A stretch of DNA of 16,337 nucleotides from positions 1 to 16,337 of the forward strand of contig JASGVS010000044.1 in assembly GCA_030054835.1 (NCBI GenBank), written 5' to 3'. Numbering within the stretch: position 1 is the first letter of the stretch; each line of letters opens with the position of its first letter. Below the pieces are notes generated by a model, which saw nothing but the letters and a program-made list of their open reading frames with translations, did no database searches and was not told the origin of the DNA. The translations under genes were made by a program, and so were the position numbers. The stretch is from UBA3910 sp002391465 (GTDB taxonomy: Bacteria > Bacillota > Limnochordia > Darwinibacteriales > Darwinibacteriaceae). Below, piece by piece: positions 6,871 to 14,267 of this stretch.

Positions 6871-7629
6871 ATGAGCGGAGTAAGAAGCTGGCAGCGTTAT
6901 TTTGCAGAGATAGAAAAGATATTCGAGCGCATTCAGAGCACCCAGGCAGAGAACTTTGAGGCTGCAGCGGCAATCTTAGCCGAGGCGATAGAAAAGGACG
7001 GGTTAATACACGTTTTCGGCGTAGGCCACTCCACCATTTTGGGTGAAGAGGTTAAATGGAGGGCGGCAACCCTCGCCCCCATCCATGCCATTAACGAGTT
7101 GAGTATGTCCGGGGTTGTGGAGATTACCAAGTCCGGACGCATGGAGAACTTGCTTGGGGCAGGGGAAGCCATGGTTGAATACCACCGGATCAACCCGCCC
7201 GACGCGGTTATTATCGCTTCCCAATCGGGCAATAACATTGTGCCCATCGAATTTGCCGAGGCTTGCCGGGCCCGGGGTGTTAAGGTTGTGGCGATAAATT
7301 CCATTGAATACACCAACTTTCTAAATCCCCGCCATCCTTCCGGCAAGAAGCTGAAGGATCACGCAGACGTTGTCATTGACAACTGCTGCCCCATCGGCGA
7401 TGGTGTACTGACAATGGACGGGCTGGATCAGACGGTGGGGCCTAGCTCTACAGCGGCAGGCGTTCCCATTATAAACGCCCTCTTGGCCCAGACGGTAGAG
7501 AACCTGCTGGAAAAGGGTATTAAGCCTGATGTCTATTACAACGGCTCCTTGGCCATGAACAGGCCTGAGGTGAAGGAGCATAATAACGCTTTAGTGGATA
7601 AGTATTTCTACAGGATCAGAAACCTCTAA
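6871..7629 (+). CDS. SIS-domain protein (UPF0309-like), paralogue 2, altered active-site loops
   Basis: A 252-aa SIS protein clearly related to its upstream neighbour. It keeps FGVGHS (49-54) but has SQSGNN (117-122) where the other three have SNSGRN, and PRHPSGKK (153-160) where they have SRHSSGK. The loss of Arg in the phosphosugar loop suggests a different ligand or a non-catalytic partner. ATG 6871 follows GAGAGGAG (6858-6865) closely. Only 20 bp separate it from paralogue 1, so a hetero-oligomer is conceivable. It is the last gene of the PTS operon; a hairpin follows at 7696-7724. Confidence 0.9.
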   Translation: MSGVRSWQRYFAEIEKIFERIQSTQAENFEAAAAILAEAIEKDGLIHVFGVGHSTILGEEVKWRAATLAPIHAINELSMSGVVEITKSGRMENLLGAGEAMVEYHRINPPDAVIIASQSGNNIVPIEFAEACRARGVKVVAINSIEYTNFLNPRHPSGKKLKDHADVVIDNCCPIGDGVLTMDGLDQTVGPSSTAAGVPIINALLAQTVENLLEKGIKPDVYYNGSLAMNRPEVKEHNNALVDKYFYRIRNL

Positions 7630-7643
7630 GGGCGTTATCCACC

Positions 7644-7662
7644 GTTTAGGTGCAGCCTAAAC
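7644..7662. repeat. Short perfect inverted repeat after the PTS operon
   Basis: GTTTAGG (7644-7650) and CCTAAAC (7656-7662) flank TGCAG. It may be a small RNA hairpin near the 3' end of the operon or a protein-binding palindrome. No factor can be named. Confidence 0.35.
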
Positions 7663-7695
7663 CATGCTAATAGCCAATTCAATGTAAAGCAGACC

Positions 7696-7725
7696 AAGGG
7701 GTTGCACCAACGGGGCAACCCCTTT
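7696..7725 (+). terminator. Probable terminator of the PTS-SIS operon
   Basis: AAGGGGTTGC (7696-7705) pairs perfectly with GCAACCCCTT (7715-7724) around a 9-nt loop. Only a short T run (TTT at 7723-7725) follows, so termination may be partial. Placed about 70 bp after the second SIS gene and 114 bp before cutC. Confidence 0.6.
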
Positions 7726-7838
7726 CCTGAACCATCCGTTTTCCTGTGAAATATGCTTGTAGTTGCACTACCATAAAATGTTACGTTCCCCGCACAGAGG
7801 CGCGAAATAGTGTACAATAAGATTAGGAGGAACTGAAA

Positions 7839-8471
7839 TTGAAGATTAAACGGGAAGCTTGTGTAGGAACTTACGCCGAAGCGATACGGGCCGCTGAACT
7901 GGGGGCAGAGCGGATTGAACTCTGCGATAACCTAGCTGACGGAGGCACCACTCCAAGTTACGGTACCCTAGCTTTGGCAAGAAGGACGATCGATGCCGAG
8001 ATCTTCCCCATAATCAGACCCCGGGGTGGCGGCTTTGTCTACAGCGAGGAAGAACTGCAGATTATGGAAAACGACATCCAGGTCTGCCGGGAACTGGGTA
8101 TTGACGGGGTAGTATTTGGCGTTCTAACTCCCGAGAATGAGATTGATGTTCCTGCCATGCGGAGGCTGATTGAGTGTGCTGGCGATATGGCTGTGGCCTG
8201 CCATTTGGCCTTTGACTTGGTACCTGACCGCAAGAAGGCCCTGGATACCCTGGTTGAGCTGGGTGTCATTCGCACTGCCACAACCGGGAGCAGGGAAAGG
8301 ACACCGGCCATCGCCAATCTGGATGCCATTAAGGAAACGGTGGAGTACGCGGCGGGCAGGATCATAATCATGCCAGCTAGGGGAGTTACTAAAGATAACT
8401 ATCTAGAAATAGTAGAGAAAACAGGCGTTACCGAAGTCCACGGCACAAGAATTGTGGGTGAGCTTAAATAA
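7839..8471 (+). CDS. cutC: CutC-family TIM-barrel protein
   Basis: A 210-aa protein of the CutC family, somewhat shorter than E. coli CutC (about 248 aa). Recognisable segments are the N-terminal strand with GAERIELCDNLADGGTTPS (22-40), RPRGGGFVYS (61-70), DGVVFGVL (89-96), CHLAFDLVPD (119-128) and IIIMPARGV (about 175-183). CutC was named for copper tolerance in E. coli, but that role is doubtful and no copper gene is near; Cys content is low. The position among amino-sugar genes argues for a metabolic enzyme role (inference). The start is TTG 7839 with AGGAGG at 7825-7830, 8 nt upstream. A -10-like TACAAT lies at 7813-7818 but has no clear -35. It converges on deoC. Confidence 0.85.
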   Translation: MKIKREACVGTYAEAIRAAELGAERIELCDNLADGGTTPSYGTLALARRTIDAEIFPIIRPRGGGFVYSEEELQIMENDIQVCRELGIDGVVFGVLTPENEIDVPAMRRLIECAGDMAVACHLAFDLVPDRKKALDTLVELGVIRTATTGSRERTPAIANLDAIKETVEYAAGRIIIMPARGVTKDNYLEIVEKTGVTEVHGTRIVGELK

Positions 8472-8498
8472 AAAAGCAGAAGGGTTAAGCCTTCTGCT
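8468..8498 (-). terminator. Rho-independent terminator of deoC, overlapping both gene ends
   Basis: Read on the minus strand, AGCAGAAGG (8498-8490) and CCTTCTGCT (8483-8475) form a 9-bp stem with a 6-nt loop, followed by six T (8475-8470). The 5' arm codes for the last residues of DeoC and its stop codon (8487-8485) lies in the loop, while the T-tract overlaps the cutC stop. On the plus strand the hairpin lacks a T-tract, so it mainly serves deoC. Confidence 0.85.
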
Positions 8499-9147
8499 GC
8501 CACTCCTTTAATATCTCCACGCTGGAACTACAGCCGATGCGCGTGGCTCCGGCTTCGATCATTTTTTCGACCGTGGCTAAATCCCTGATGCCTCCAGCAG
8601 CCTTAATTCCGATTTCGGGTAGGGCATGCCTGCGCATAAGTTGGACATCCTTGATTGTTGCACCGGATGGGCCAAAACCAGTTGAGGTCTTGATAAAATC
8701 GGGTTTGAATTTGTTGGCGATCTGACACAGGGCGATAATCTCGTCCTCTTCCAAGTAGCAGTTTTCGAAAATCACTTTGCAGGTCACATCGCTTTCACGG
8801 CAGATACCGACTATTGCCTGCATTTCCTGTTCGATGTACTGGAAGTCCTTGTCTTTTACAGCCGCCACGTTGATAACATAATCAACTTCATCTGCGCCCT
8901 TTGTTATGGCATCGCGCGTTTCAAAGAGCTTGGTGTCCAGGGTGCTTTGGCCTAAAGGAAAGCCAACGGCCGCATCGATTAACACGTCTGAACCAGAGAG
9001 AAACTGGCGACACTTTTCGATGTTGGCGTTATTGATAGCCACCGACTTGAAGTTGTAGGTGATCGCTTCTTGGCAGAGCTTTTTAATGTCCTCGGTCGTG
9101 GCGTAGGGGCGAAGGTTAGTGTGATCGAACAGCTTTGAGAAGATCAT
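8485..9147 (-). CDS. deoC: Deoxyribose-phosphate aldolase (DeoC/class I aldolase family)
   Basis: A 220-aa TIM-barrel aldolase of normal DeoC length. The Schiff-base Lys is K153 in FIKTSTGFGP (151-160), the second active-site Lys is K182 in IKAAGGIRD (181-189), and the proton-relay Asp is probably D89 in DEVDYVIN (86-93). GFPLGQ (62-67) is also conserved. DeoC splits 2-deoxyribose-5-phosphate into glyceraldehyde-3-phosphate and acetaldehyde. Some N-terminal positions differ from common DeoC sequences (SVAINN at 35-40 where SVCVNP is usual), and no nucleoside genes are nearby, so a related substrate is possible. ATG at 9147 has AAGGAGG (9162-9156, minus) 8 nt upstream. It is divergent from the Cof gene and convergent with cutC. 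Confidence 0.9.
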   Translation of the reverse strand: MIFSKLFDHTNLRPYATTEDIKKLCQEAITYNFKSVAINNANIEKCRQFLSGSDVLIDAAVGFPLGQSTLDTKLFETRDAITKGADEVDYVINVAAVKDKDFQYIEQEMQAIVGICRESDVTCKVIFENCYLEEDEIIALCQIANKFKPDFIKTSTGFGPSGATIKDVQLMRRHALPEIGIKAAGGIRDLATVEKMIEAGATRIGCSSSVEILKEWQQKA

Positions 9148-9279
9148 GGCAAGGGCCTCCTTACAAATTGAGATCAGTCTCTAGTTACAATTCACCAATT
9201 GGAGCTGGACTAATCTGGTAATAGATTCAGGTTGGGAAGGTGAAACTCCTTCCATAGCATTTGAGGGGAGACAGAATTA

Positions 9280-10086
9280 TTGGTTAGCAGGAAGACAGAG
9301 CAGAAGAGGCTGCTCTTAGCGATTGATTTAGATGGCACACTATTGAACGATGATCTGCAGGTCTCGGAGGGCAACCTCAGGGGTCTCGAGGCTGCGAAGG
9401 AGGCCGGCGTCACAATAGCGATAGCTACGGGCCGCAGCTTGGAGAGCGCCATGTACGCAGTTGACCGGTATGATTTTTTTGATTATACACTCTGCCACAA
9501 CGGCGGCTTAGTGTACGATCATGCCGAAAAGCGGCGGCTCCACGTAAATGGAATTGATAAAGACACGGTGAGGAAGATTGTGGAGTTCTGCCTGTCCGAA
9601 GGGGAAAGCCTTTATGTCAGGGCCCTAGACCTGTGGGGACTTATTGGCCAGGATAGTACGGCGGAGAAGTTCATCAACTTGGCAGACAATCCTATCAAGC
9701 AGATTGCCAGTCCTGCCGAGCTGGAGGAGCAGGACGTGATCAGTTTGGTGGTCCCCGGTGATCGGGACAAGGTTCGTCGGTTTATTGAAGCGAACAACCT
9801 GCCCGTAACCACCGCCATTTCCGCTCCCCAGGGTATGGACATCCAGGGGATGGATGTGAACAAGGGCCGGGCTTTGCAGGTTTTAGCGGAGATACTGGGC
9901 TTTGAGAGGCCGGAAATTATTGCCATTGGCAATTATTTCAACGATATTGAAATGCTCCAAGTGGCAAACATAGGCATAGCCATCGCTAATTCTCCGACAG
10001 AGGTGCGGGGGGCAGCGGACTATGTTACAGCCAACTCCAACAATGAGGATGGGGTTTTGGAAGCTTTACAGAAATTTGTTTTGTAG
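9280..10086 (+). CDS. Cof-type HAD-IIB phosphatase
   Basis: A 268-aa HAD hydrolase with the IIB (Cof) cap, a usual length. Motif I is DLDGT with nucleophile D16 and D18; motif II is ATGR (49-52); the motif III Lys is K195 in DVNKGRAL; motif IV is GNYFNDIEML (217-226). Most relatives have GD at the start of motif IV; here it is GN with D222 retained. Such enzymes dephosphorylate sugar phosphates or related small molecules such as pyridoxal phosphate or flavin mononucleotide. The start is TTG 9280 with GAGGGGAG at 9263-9270. First gene of the right-hand plus-strand cluster, divergent from deoC across 132 bp. The natural substrate cannot be inferred. Confidence 0.9.
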   Translation: MVSRKTEQKRLLLAIDLDGTLLNDDLQVSEGNLRGLEAAKEAGVTIAIATGRSLESAMYAVDRYDFFDYTLCHNGGLVYDHAEKRRLHVNGIDKDTVRKIVEFCLSEGESLYVRALDLWGLIGQDSTAEKFINLADNPIKQIASPAELEEQDVISLVVPGDRDKVRRFIEANNLPVTTAISAPQGMDIQGMDVNKGRALQVLAEILGFERPEIIAIGNYFNDIEMLQVANIGIAIANSPTEVRGAADYVTANSNNEDGVLEALQKFVL

Positions 10087-10204
10087 TTCAAGTTCTTAGG
10101 GAGGTGTTCCGAGCTCAATACATAATAGCAATTACTAATAGCACTTGTAGTAGTGGACTAAGTTGAATGAGTTATGGTACACAAAGAAATTCAAAGAGAG
10201 TGAG

Positions 10205-10921
10205 ATGGGAAATATGGCATACAAACTGTTTTTCGAAGAAATCGAAAGAATGATTGAAGACGTAAAGCAAACACAGGGTGAAAACATCGTCAAGGCAGCT
10301 GAGATTATTGCCGACTCCATCATGGCCGGCGGTATTGTCCAAGCCTTTGGCAGCGGCCACTCCTACGCTGGTGCGATTGAAATTGCAGGTCGGGCAGGTG
10401 GGCTCATCCCTGCGAAAGTAATCAAAGAGCCTGCTGGTGGCAAATACGAGAGGGTAGAAGGTGTAGGAACCCTCTTCATGAAAGATGTGGACATTCGGGA
10501 AAACGACTGTTTCGTGCTCATTTCCAACTCTGGCCGTAACCCATTGATTATTGAAATGGCCGATTGGATCAAACAGCGGGGCAACAAGATCATTGCGGTA
10601 ACCGCATTGGAAGTTTCCAAAACAATGACTTCCAGGCATTCTTCCGGCAAACTGCTCTACGAATTTGCCGATGTGGTTCTGGATAACAGGGGCGTATTTG
10701 GCGATGCAGCCATTGAACTGGAAGGCATGCCGAGCAAAGTGTGCGGCACCTCCTCCATTACCGGTGCTGTACTTCTCCAGTCCATGGTTCTCCAGTCCAT
10801 CCAGATCATGCTGGATCGGGGCTATGTCCCACCCGTATACCTCAGTGCCAACATTGATGGCGGTCCAGAGCACAACGAGAAATTGACCGCAAAATACGCC
10901 GATAGGCTCCACCGGGTATAA
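10205..10921 (+). CDS. SIS-domain protein (UPF0309-like), paralogue 3
   Basis: From ATG 10205 this is a 238-aa single-domain SIS protein with FGSGHS (48-53), SNSGRN (107-112) and SRHSSGK (143-149). It lacks about 12 residues present in the other paralogues between the first two motifs. An in-frame TTG at 10163 would add 14 residues, but the paralogues align from the later start (KLFFEEIERMIEDVKQTQ) and GAGAG at 10196-10200 lies just before ATG 10205; ATG 10214 is also possible. It follows the Cof gene after a 118-bp gap and precedes the first NagA gene, with a perfect hairpin between. Probably a phosphosugar isomerase or deaminase; reaction unknown. Confidence 0.88.
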   Translation: MGNMAYKLFFEEIERMIEDVKQTQGENIVKAAEIIADSIMAGGIVQAFGSGHSYAGAIEIAGRAGGLIPAKVIKEPAGGKYERVEGVGTLFMKDVDIRENDCFVLISNSGRNPLIIEMADWIKQRGNKIIAVTALEVSKTMTSRHSSGKLLYEFADVVLDNRGVFGDAAIELEGMPSKVCGTSSITGAVLLQSMVLQSIQIMLDRGYVPPVYLSANIDGGPEHNEKLTAKYADRLHRV

Positions 10922-10934
10922 TAAGCAACCGAAG

Positions 10935-10966
10935 CCGAGTTTGTTCTCCAAGGAGAACAAACTCGG
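10935..10966. terminator. Perfect 15-bp palindromic hairpin between SIS3 and NagA
   Basis: CCGAGTTTGTTCTCC (10935-10949) is exactly complementary to GGAGAACAAACTCGG (10952-10966), only two bases apart. Flanking AAGCA (10923-10927) and TGCTT (10969-10973) can extend the structure after an internal loop. No T-tract follows, so it may be a partial terminator, an mRNA-end protector or, as DNA, a palindromic binding site. Confidence 0.6.
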
Positions 10967-11050
10967 TCTGCTTTAACAACGTTTACTGAAGACCGTGAAG
11001 ATTTGCTGCAGTGGATCAAATACATAAATTTTCCAAAAGGGGTGGACAAC

Positions 11051-12253
11051 GTGGCAAGAGTTCTCATCATAAGCGAAAACATCTATACTTCCGCAGGTCG
11101 TGTGGCCGGCGGTGTAGTCTTGAACGGAACAACCATTGAAAAGATAGTAGAAGAAAAGGATTTGGCGCAATACAGCGAACTGGAAACGATCGATGCCCGC
11201 GGGAACATGGTCCTGCCCGGTTTTATAGATATGCACATTCACGGTTCTGCCGGTTGGGCAGTGGGAACAGCCGACGAAGGCAACGTTCGCGGTTTGAGCA
11301 GATTCCTCCCTTCCGTTGGGGTAACGAGCTATCACCCCACCTGCGGCGGGGAGACGGTTGATGTGATTAAGGAAAGCCTGCGGGCCGTGGCCAGGGTAAA
11401 AGGGGGAGACTATGACGGAGCCCGCATTTTGGGCGTGCATATGGAAGGTCCTTTTTTAAACCCTGCCAAAAAGGGAGCTTTTATTGTAAAAAACCTCCAA
11501 AAGCCCTCTGTTGACTTAATGAAATCCTTCATTGAAGCAAGCGAAGGCAACATCATCCATGTCACTCTAGCACCGGAGGTTGAGGGTGCTAAGGAATTGA
11601 TCGAATACCTAGTAGACCAGGGTATTATGGTGGCAGGCGGCCACACCGATGCAACCTTTGCCGAAACGGAGCAGGGGATAGAGTGGGGCGTTACCCTCTC
11701 TAACCATACCTGCAACGCCCAGCGGTCGATCCATCACCGGGAGCCTGGAGCACTAGGCGCCTATCTGCTGAACGATGATGTTTACTGCGAGTTGATCTGC
11801 GATTTCTTCCATGTCCATCCGGAAATGGTCAGGTTGGTGATGAGGCTCAAAGGTCCCGATAAGGTGGCCATGATTTCCGACTCCATCATTGGTGCAGGCC
11901 TTAAGCCGGGGAAATATGAGTTCTCAGGTAAGACGATCAACATTGACGCGGAAGGCTGGAGCAAGCTTCCCGATGGCACCATTTCGGGCAGCACCAAGAG
12001 CATGGCCTTTGGTATTAAGAACATGGTTGAGTTGGGTTATTCCATTGAGGACGTGAGCAAGATGGCTTCCTTTGTGCCTGCTAAGCTATCTAAAGTGGAA
12101 GATAGGAAGGGCTCTATTGGCGAAGGCAAAGATGCCGATCTAGTGATTATGGATAAAGATTTCAATGTTGTACGGACCTACGTTGAAGGCAAGCTTGCCT
12201 ACGATGTCAACGACGAACAGCCGCTGGCAAATCCGGTACTTGCTGCCAACTAA
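11051..12253 (+). CDS. nagA: N-acetylglucosamine-6-phosphate deacetylase family protein, divergent copy
   Basis: A 400-aa amidohydrolase from GTG 11051, chosen because AAAAGGGGTGG (11035-11045) lies just upstream and the preceding in-frame codons from 11003 look unlike the family. Motifs include HIH (62-64) in PGFIDMHIHG, metal ligand E132 in HMEGP, H198 in GGHTD, H219 in NHTCNAQ, HHREPG (228-233), HVH (254-256) and catalytic D277 in ISDS. NagA removes acetate from GlcNAc-6-phosphate to give GlcN-6-phosphate. Two signatures differ from the usual ones: HTCNAQ in place of HLFNAM and ISDS in place of VTDA, so the substrate may be another N-acetyl-amino-sugar phosphate. It is flanked by SIS paralogues 3 and 4. 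Confidence 0.88.
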   Translation: MARVLIISENIYTSAGRVAGGVVLNGTTIEKIVEEKDLAQYSELETIDARGNMVLPGFIDMHIHGSAGWAVGTADEGNVRGLSRFLPSVGVTSYHPTCGGETVDVIKESLRAVARVKGGDYDGARILGVHMEGPFLNPAKKGAFIVKNLQKPSVDLMKSFIEASEGNIIHVTLAPEVEGAKELIEYLVDQGIMVAGGHTDATFAETEQGIEWGVTLSNHTCNAQRSIHHREPGALGAYLLNDDVYCELICDFFHVHPEMVRLVMRLKGPDKVAMISDSIIGAGLKPGKYEFSGKTINIDAEGWSKLPDGTISGSTKSMAFGIKNMVELGYSIEDVSKMASFVPAKLSKVEDRKGSIGEGKDADLVIMDKDFNVVRTYVEGKLAYDVNDEQPLANPVLAAN

Positions 12254-12283
12254 GTTCATTAGACTTAAGGGGAGGTCATAGGT

Positions 12284-13006
12284 ATGTCCAGTCTAGCCTA
12301 TTTGGAACAGGCCCAGGAGCTGATCGAGAGAATCAGAACCAGCCAGATTGAGGAGATCAACCAGGCTGCGGAGAAGTTTGCCCAGACAGTGCGGGATGAT
12401 AAAATCATCTACGTTTTCGGCACAGGCCATTCCCACATGATCGGCATTGAGATGTTTGCCCGGGCGGGGGGCTTAGCCAACGTCCAGGCAATGCTGGATG
12501 AGGCTGTGCTTACCAGCAGCGGTGCCCGGCGGGGAGGCGCCGTAGAGCGCCTCAGCGGTTTAGCTGAGATCATCTGGAATGACTATAACATCGAAAAGGG
12601 CGATGTGATGGTTATAGTCTCCAATTCGGGCAGAAACGCAGTACCGGTGGAGATGGCCATGCTCGCCCAGGAACACGGCATCTACACTATAGCTATCACC
12701 TCCCTGGAACATTCCCGCAGCGTGACCTCGAGGCACTCCAGTGGGAAGCGCCTCTTTGAGTTTGCCGACTTGGTGATAGACAACTGTGTACCCAAGGGTG
12801 ATGGCATGCTGGACTTCGATGGCGTACAGTCCGGTCCAGGCTCAACGGTGGCCGGTACCGTGATTGTGAACAGTATTGTATCTGAAACGCTCAGAATCTT
12901 AACTGCGGAGGGGCGGAAGCCGCCCGTCTTTGTTAGCCAGAACGTCGATGGTTACAACAACGACGAGCTGTATATGAAATACCTTAACCGCATTAAGTTT
13001 CTATAG
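12284..13006 (+). CDS. SIS-domain protein (UPF0309-like), paralogue 4
   Basis: A 240-aa SIS protein with FGTGHS (45-50), SNSGRN (113-118) and SRHSSGKRL (149-157), all intact. ATG 12284 is preceded by AAGGGGAGGT (12267-12276) at good spacing. It lies 30 bp after the first NagA gene and 49 bp before the second, so it is almost certainly co-transcribed with them. Along the sequence it looks closest to paralogue 1 in the GTGHSHM and AGGLA segments. Likely acts on a phosphorylated amino sugar made by a neighbouring NagA (inference). Confidence 0.9.
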   Translation: MSSLAYLEQAQELIERIRTSQIEEINQAAEKFAQTVRDDKIIYVFGTGHSHMIGIEMFARAGGLANVQAMLDEAVLTSSGARRGGAVERLSGLAEIIWNDYNIEKGDVMVIVSNSGRNAVPVEMAMLAQEHGIYTIAITSLEHSRSVTSRHSSGKRLFEFADLVIDNCVPKGDGMLDFDGVQSGPGSTVAGTVIVNSIVSETLRILTAEGRKPPVFVSQNVDGYNNDELYMKYLNRIKFL

Positions 13007-13055
13007 ATTTGAACCAGGTCCAAACGGGCCTTAAGAGAGAAAGGTTTGATGCAGT

Positions 13056-14225
13056 ATGAAAATGCTGATTAAGAATGCAAATATCATTACCCCCTTTGAA
13101 ATTAAGCGTAACAGCAGCTTAGTAGTGGAGAACGGCAAAATCAGCGCCGTTTTTTCAGGGGACACGATCGATGAGACAGGATTTGCGGAAGTTGTGGATG
13201 CGGCAGGTAAGTACCTTGCCCCTGGCTTTATCGACATCCACAACCACGGCAACTTCGGTCATGACACCATGGAAGGCACCGATGAAGCGGTCCGTTCCAT
13301 GGCCGATCAGCACCTACAGCACGGAGTCACTTCGTTCCTTTTGACCACCATGACCTCGGCCATGGGTGACATCGAAAAGGCGCTGCGGAAGGCAGCGGAA
13401 TACACCAAGGCTGAAGTTGATGCTGAGAGGCCTGTGGCCCAGGTGCTTGGTGTTTACTTGGAAGGCCCCTATTTCTCCGAGGAGAAAAAGGGTGCCCAGC
13501 CTGCTGAGCATCTAAAAGAGATCTCCGTGTCTGAGCTGCAAGGGTTGATCGAGGCAGCCCAGAACACCATTCGGGTAGCGTCTCTAGCTCCTGAGCTGGA
13601 TGGGGCGGTAGAAGCGGTCCGTTTCCTAAAAGAGCAGGGTATAACTGTGGCAGCTGGTCACAGCATGGCAACATTCGCACAAACGAAGGCTGCGGCGGAT
13701 GCGGGCCTAACACTGGCAACCCATTTGTACAACGGCATGAGGAATTTCTCCCACCGAGAACCCGGCATCATTGGCGCAGTCCTAACGGACGAAAGGGTAT
13801 ACGGGGAGATTATCTGCGATGGCATCCATGTACACGTAGGCGCCATGGACTTGGCTGTGAAGGCCAAGGGCAAAGATCGCATTGTGCTGGTCACAGACGC
13901 CATGATGGCGGCGGGAATGCCGGATGGAGTGTACGAGTTGGGGGGCCAAACCGTTTACGTCAAGGATGGCACTGCTACCCTGGAGGACGGTACCCTGGCA
14001 GGCTCCACACTGACAATGAACAAGGCAGTTTACAACATGGTTAACTTGGTTAATGTGCCCTTGCAGGATGCGGTGCGCATGGCAAGTCTCAACCCAGCCA
14101 CTGCAATTGGGGTCAGTGACCGCAAGGGCAGTATTGAGCTGGGCAAAGATGCAGACTTAATTATCTTCGATGACAATCTGGACGTTTCTTGGGCGGCAGT
14201 ACAAGGAAAACCCCGCCGGATGTAA
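13056..14225 (+). CDS. nagA: N-acetylglucosamine-6-phosphate deacetylase
   Basis: A 389-aa protein, normal NagA length, with the typical motif set: PGFIDIHNHG with H62 and H64, YLEGPY with metal ligand E136, AAGHSMAT with H202, THLYNGM with H223, SHREPG (232-237), DGIHVH with H258 and H260, and LVTDAM with catalytic D281. It should convert GlcNAc-6-phosphate to glucosamine-6-phosphate plus acetate in the cytoplasm. ATG 13056 has an AAAGG at 13040-13044, a slightly long spacing; ATG 13062 in frame is an alternative. It is more canonical than the upstream NagA-like copy and follows SIS paralogue 4. Confidence 0.93.
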   Translation: MKMLIKNANIITPFEIKRNSSLVVENGKISAVFSGDTIDETGFAEVVDAAGKYLAPGFIDIHNHGNFGHDTMEGTDEAVRSMADQHLQHGVTSFLLTTMTSAMGDIEKALRKAAEYTKAEVDAERPVAQVLGVYLEGPYFSEEKKGAQPAEHLKEISVSELQGLIEAAQNTIRVASLAPELDGAVEAVRFLKEQGITVAAGHSMATFAQTKAAADAGLTLATHLYNGMRNFSHREPGIIGAVLTDERVYGEIICDGIHVHVGAMDLAVKAKGKDRIVLVTDAMMAAGMPDGVYELGGQTVYVKDGTATLEDGTLAGSTLTMNKAVYNMVNLVNVPLQDAVRMASLNPATAIGVSDRKGSIELGKDADLIIFDDNLDVSWAAVQGKPRRM

Positions 14226-14267
14226 CAGAGCATAAATCACAGCAGCAGGCAGAAAGGATGGAGAACA

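Noticed and set aside
7785..7807. TTCCCCGCACAGAGGCGCG before cutC, similar to the CRISPR repeat core
   Set aside because: Only a partial match, a single copy with no 61-bp period; likely coincidence.
10098..10104. Strong AGGGAGG Shine-Dalgarno-like site without a gene
   Set aside because: No start codon at usable distance opens a frame; the SIS gene starts 100 bp further on. Possibly a relic, but nothing supports a gene.
10172..10960. 262-aa minus-strand ORF opposite SIS paralogue 3
   Set aside because: Antisense to a clear SIS gene and without recognised motifs; its length reflects codon bias of the sense strand.
10968..10990. CRE-like sequence (catabolite repression site) near AACAACGTTTACTG
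   Set aside because: Too many mismatches to the consensus to claim.
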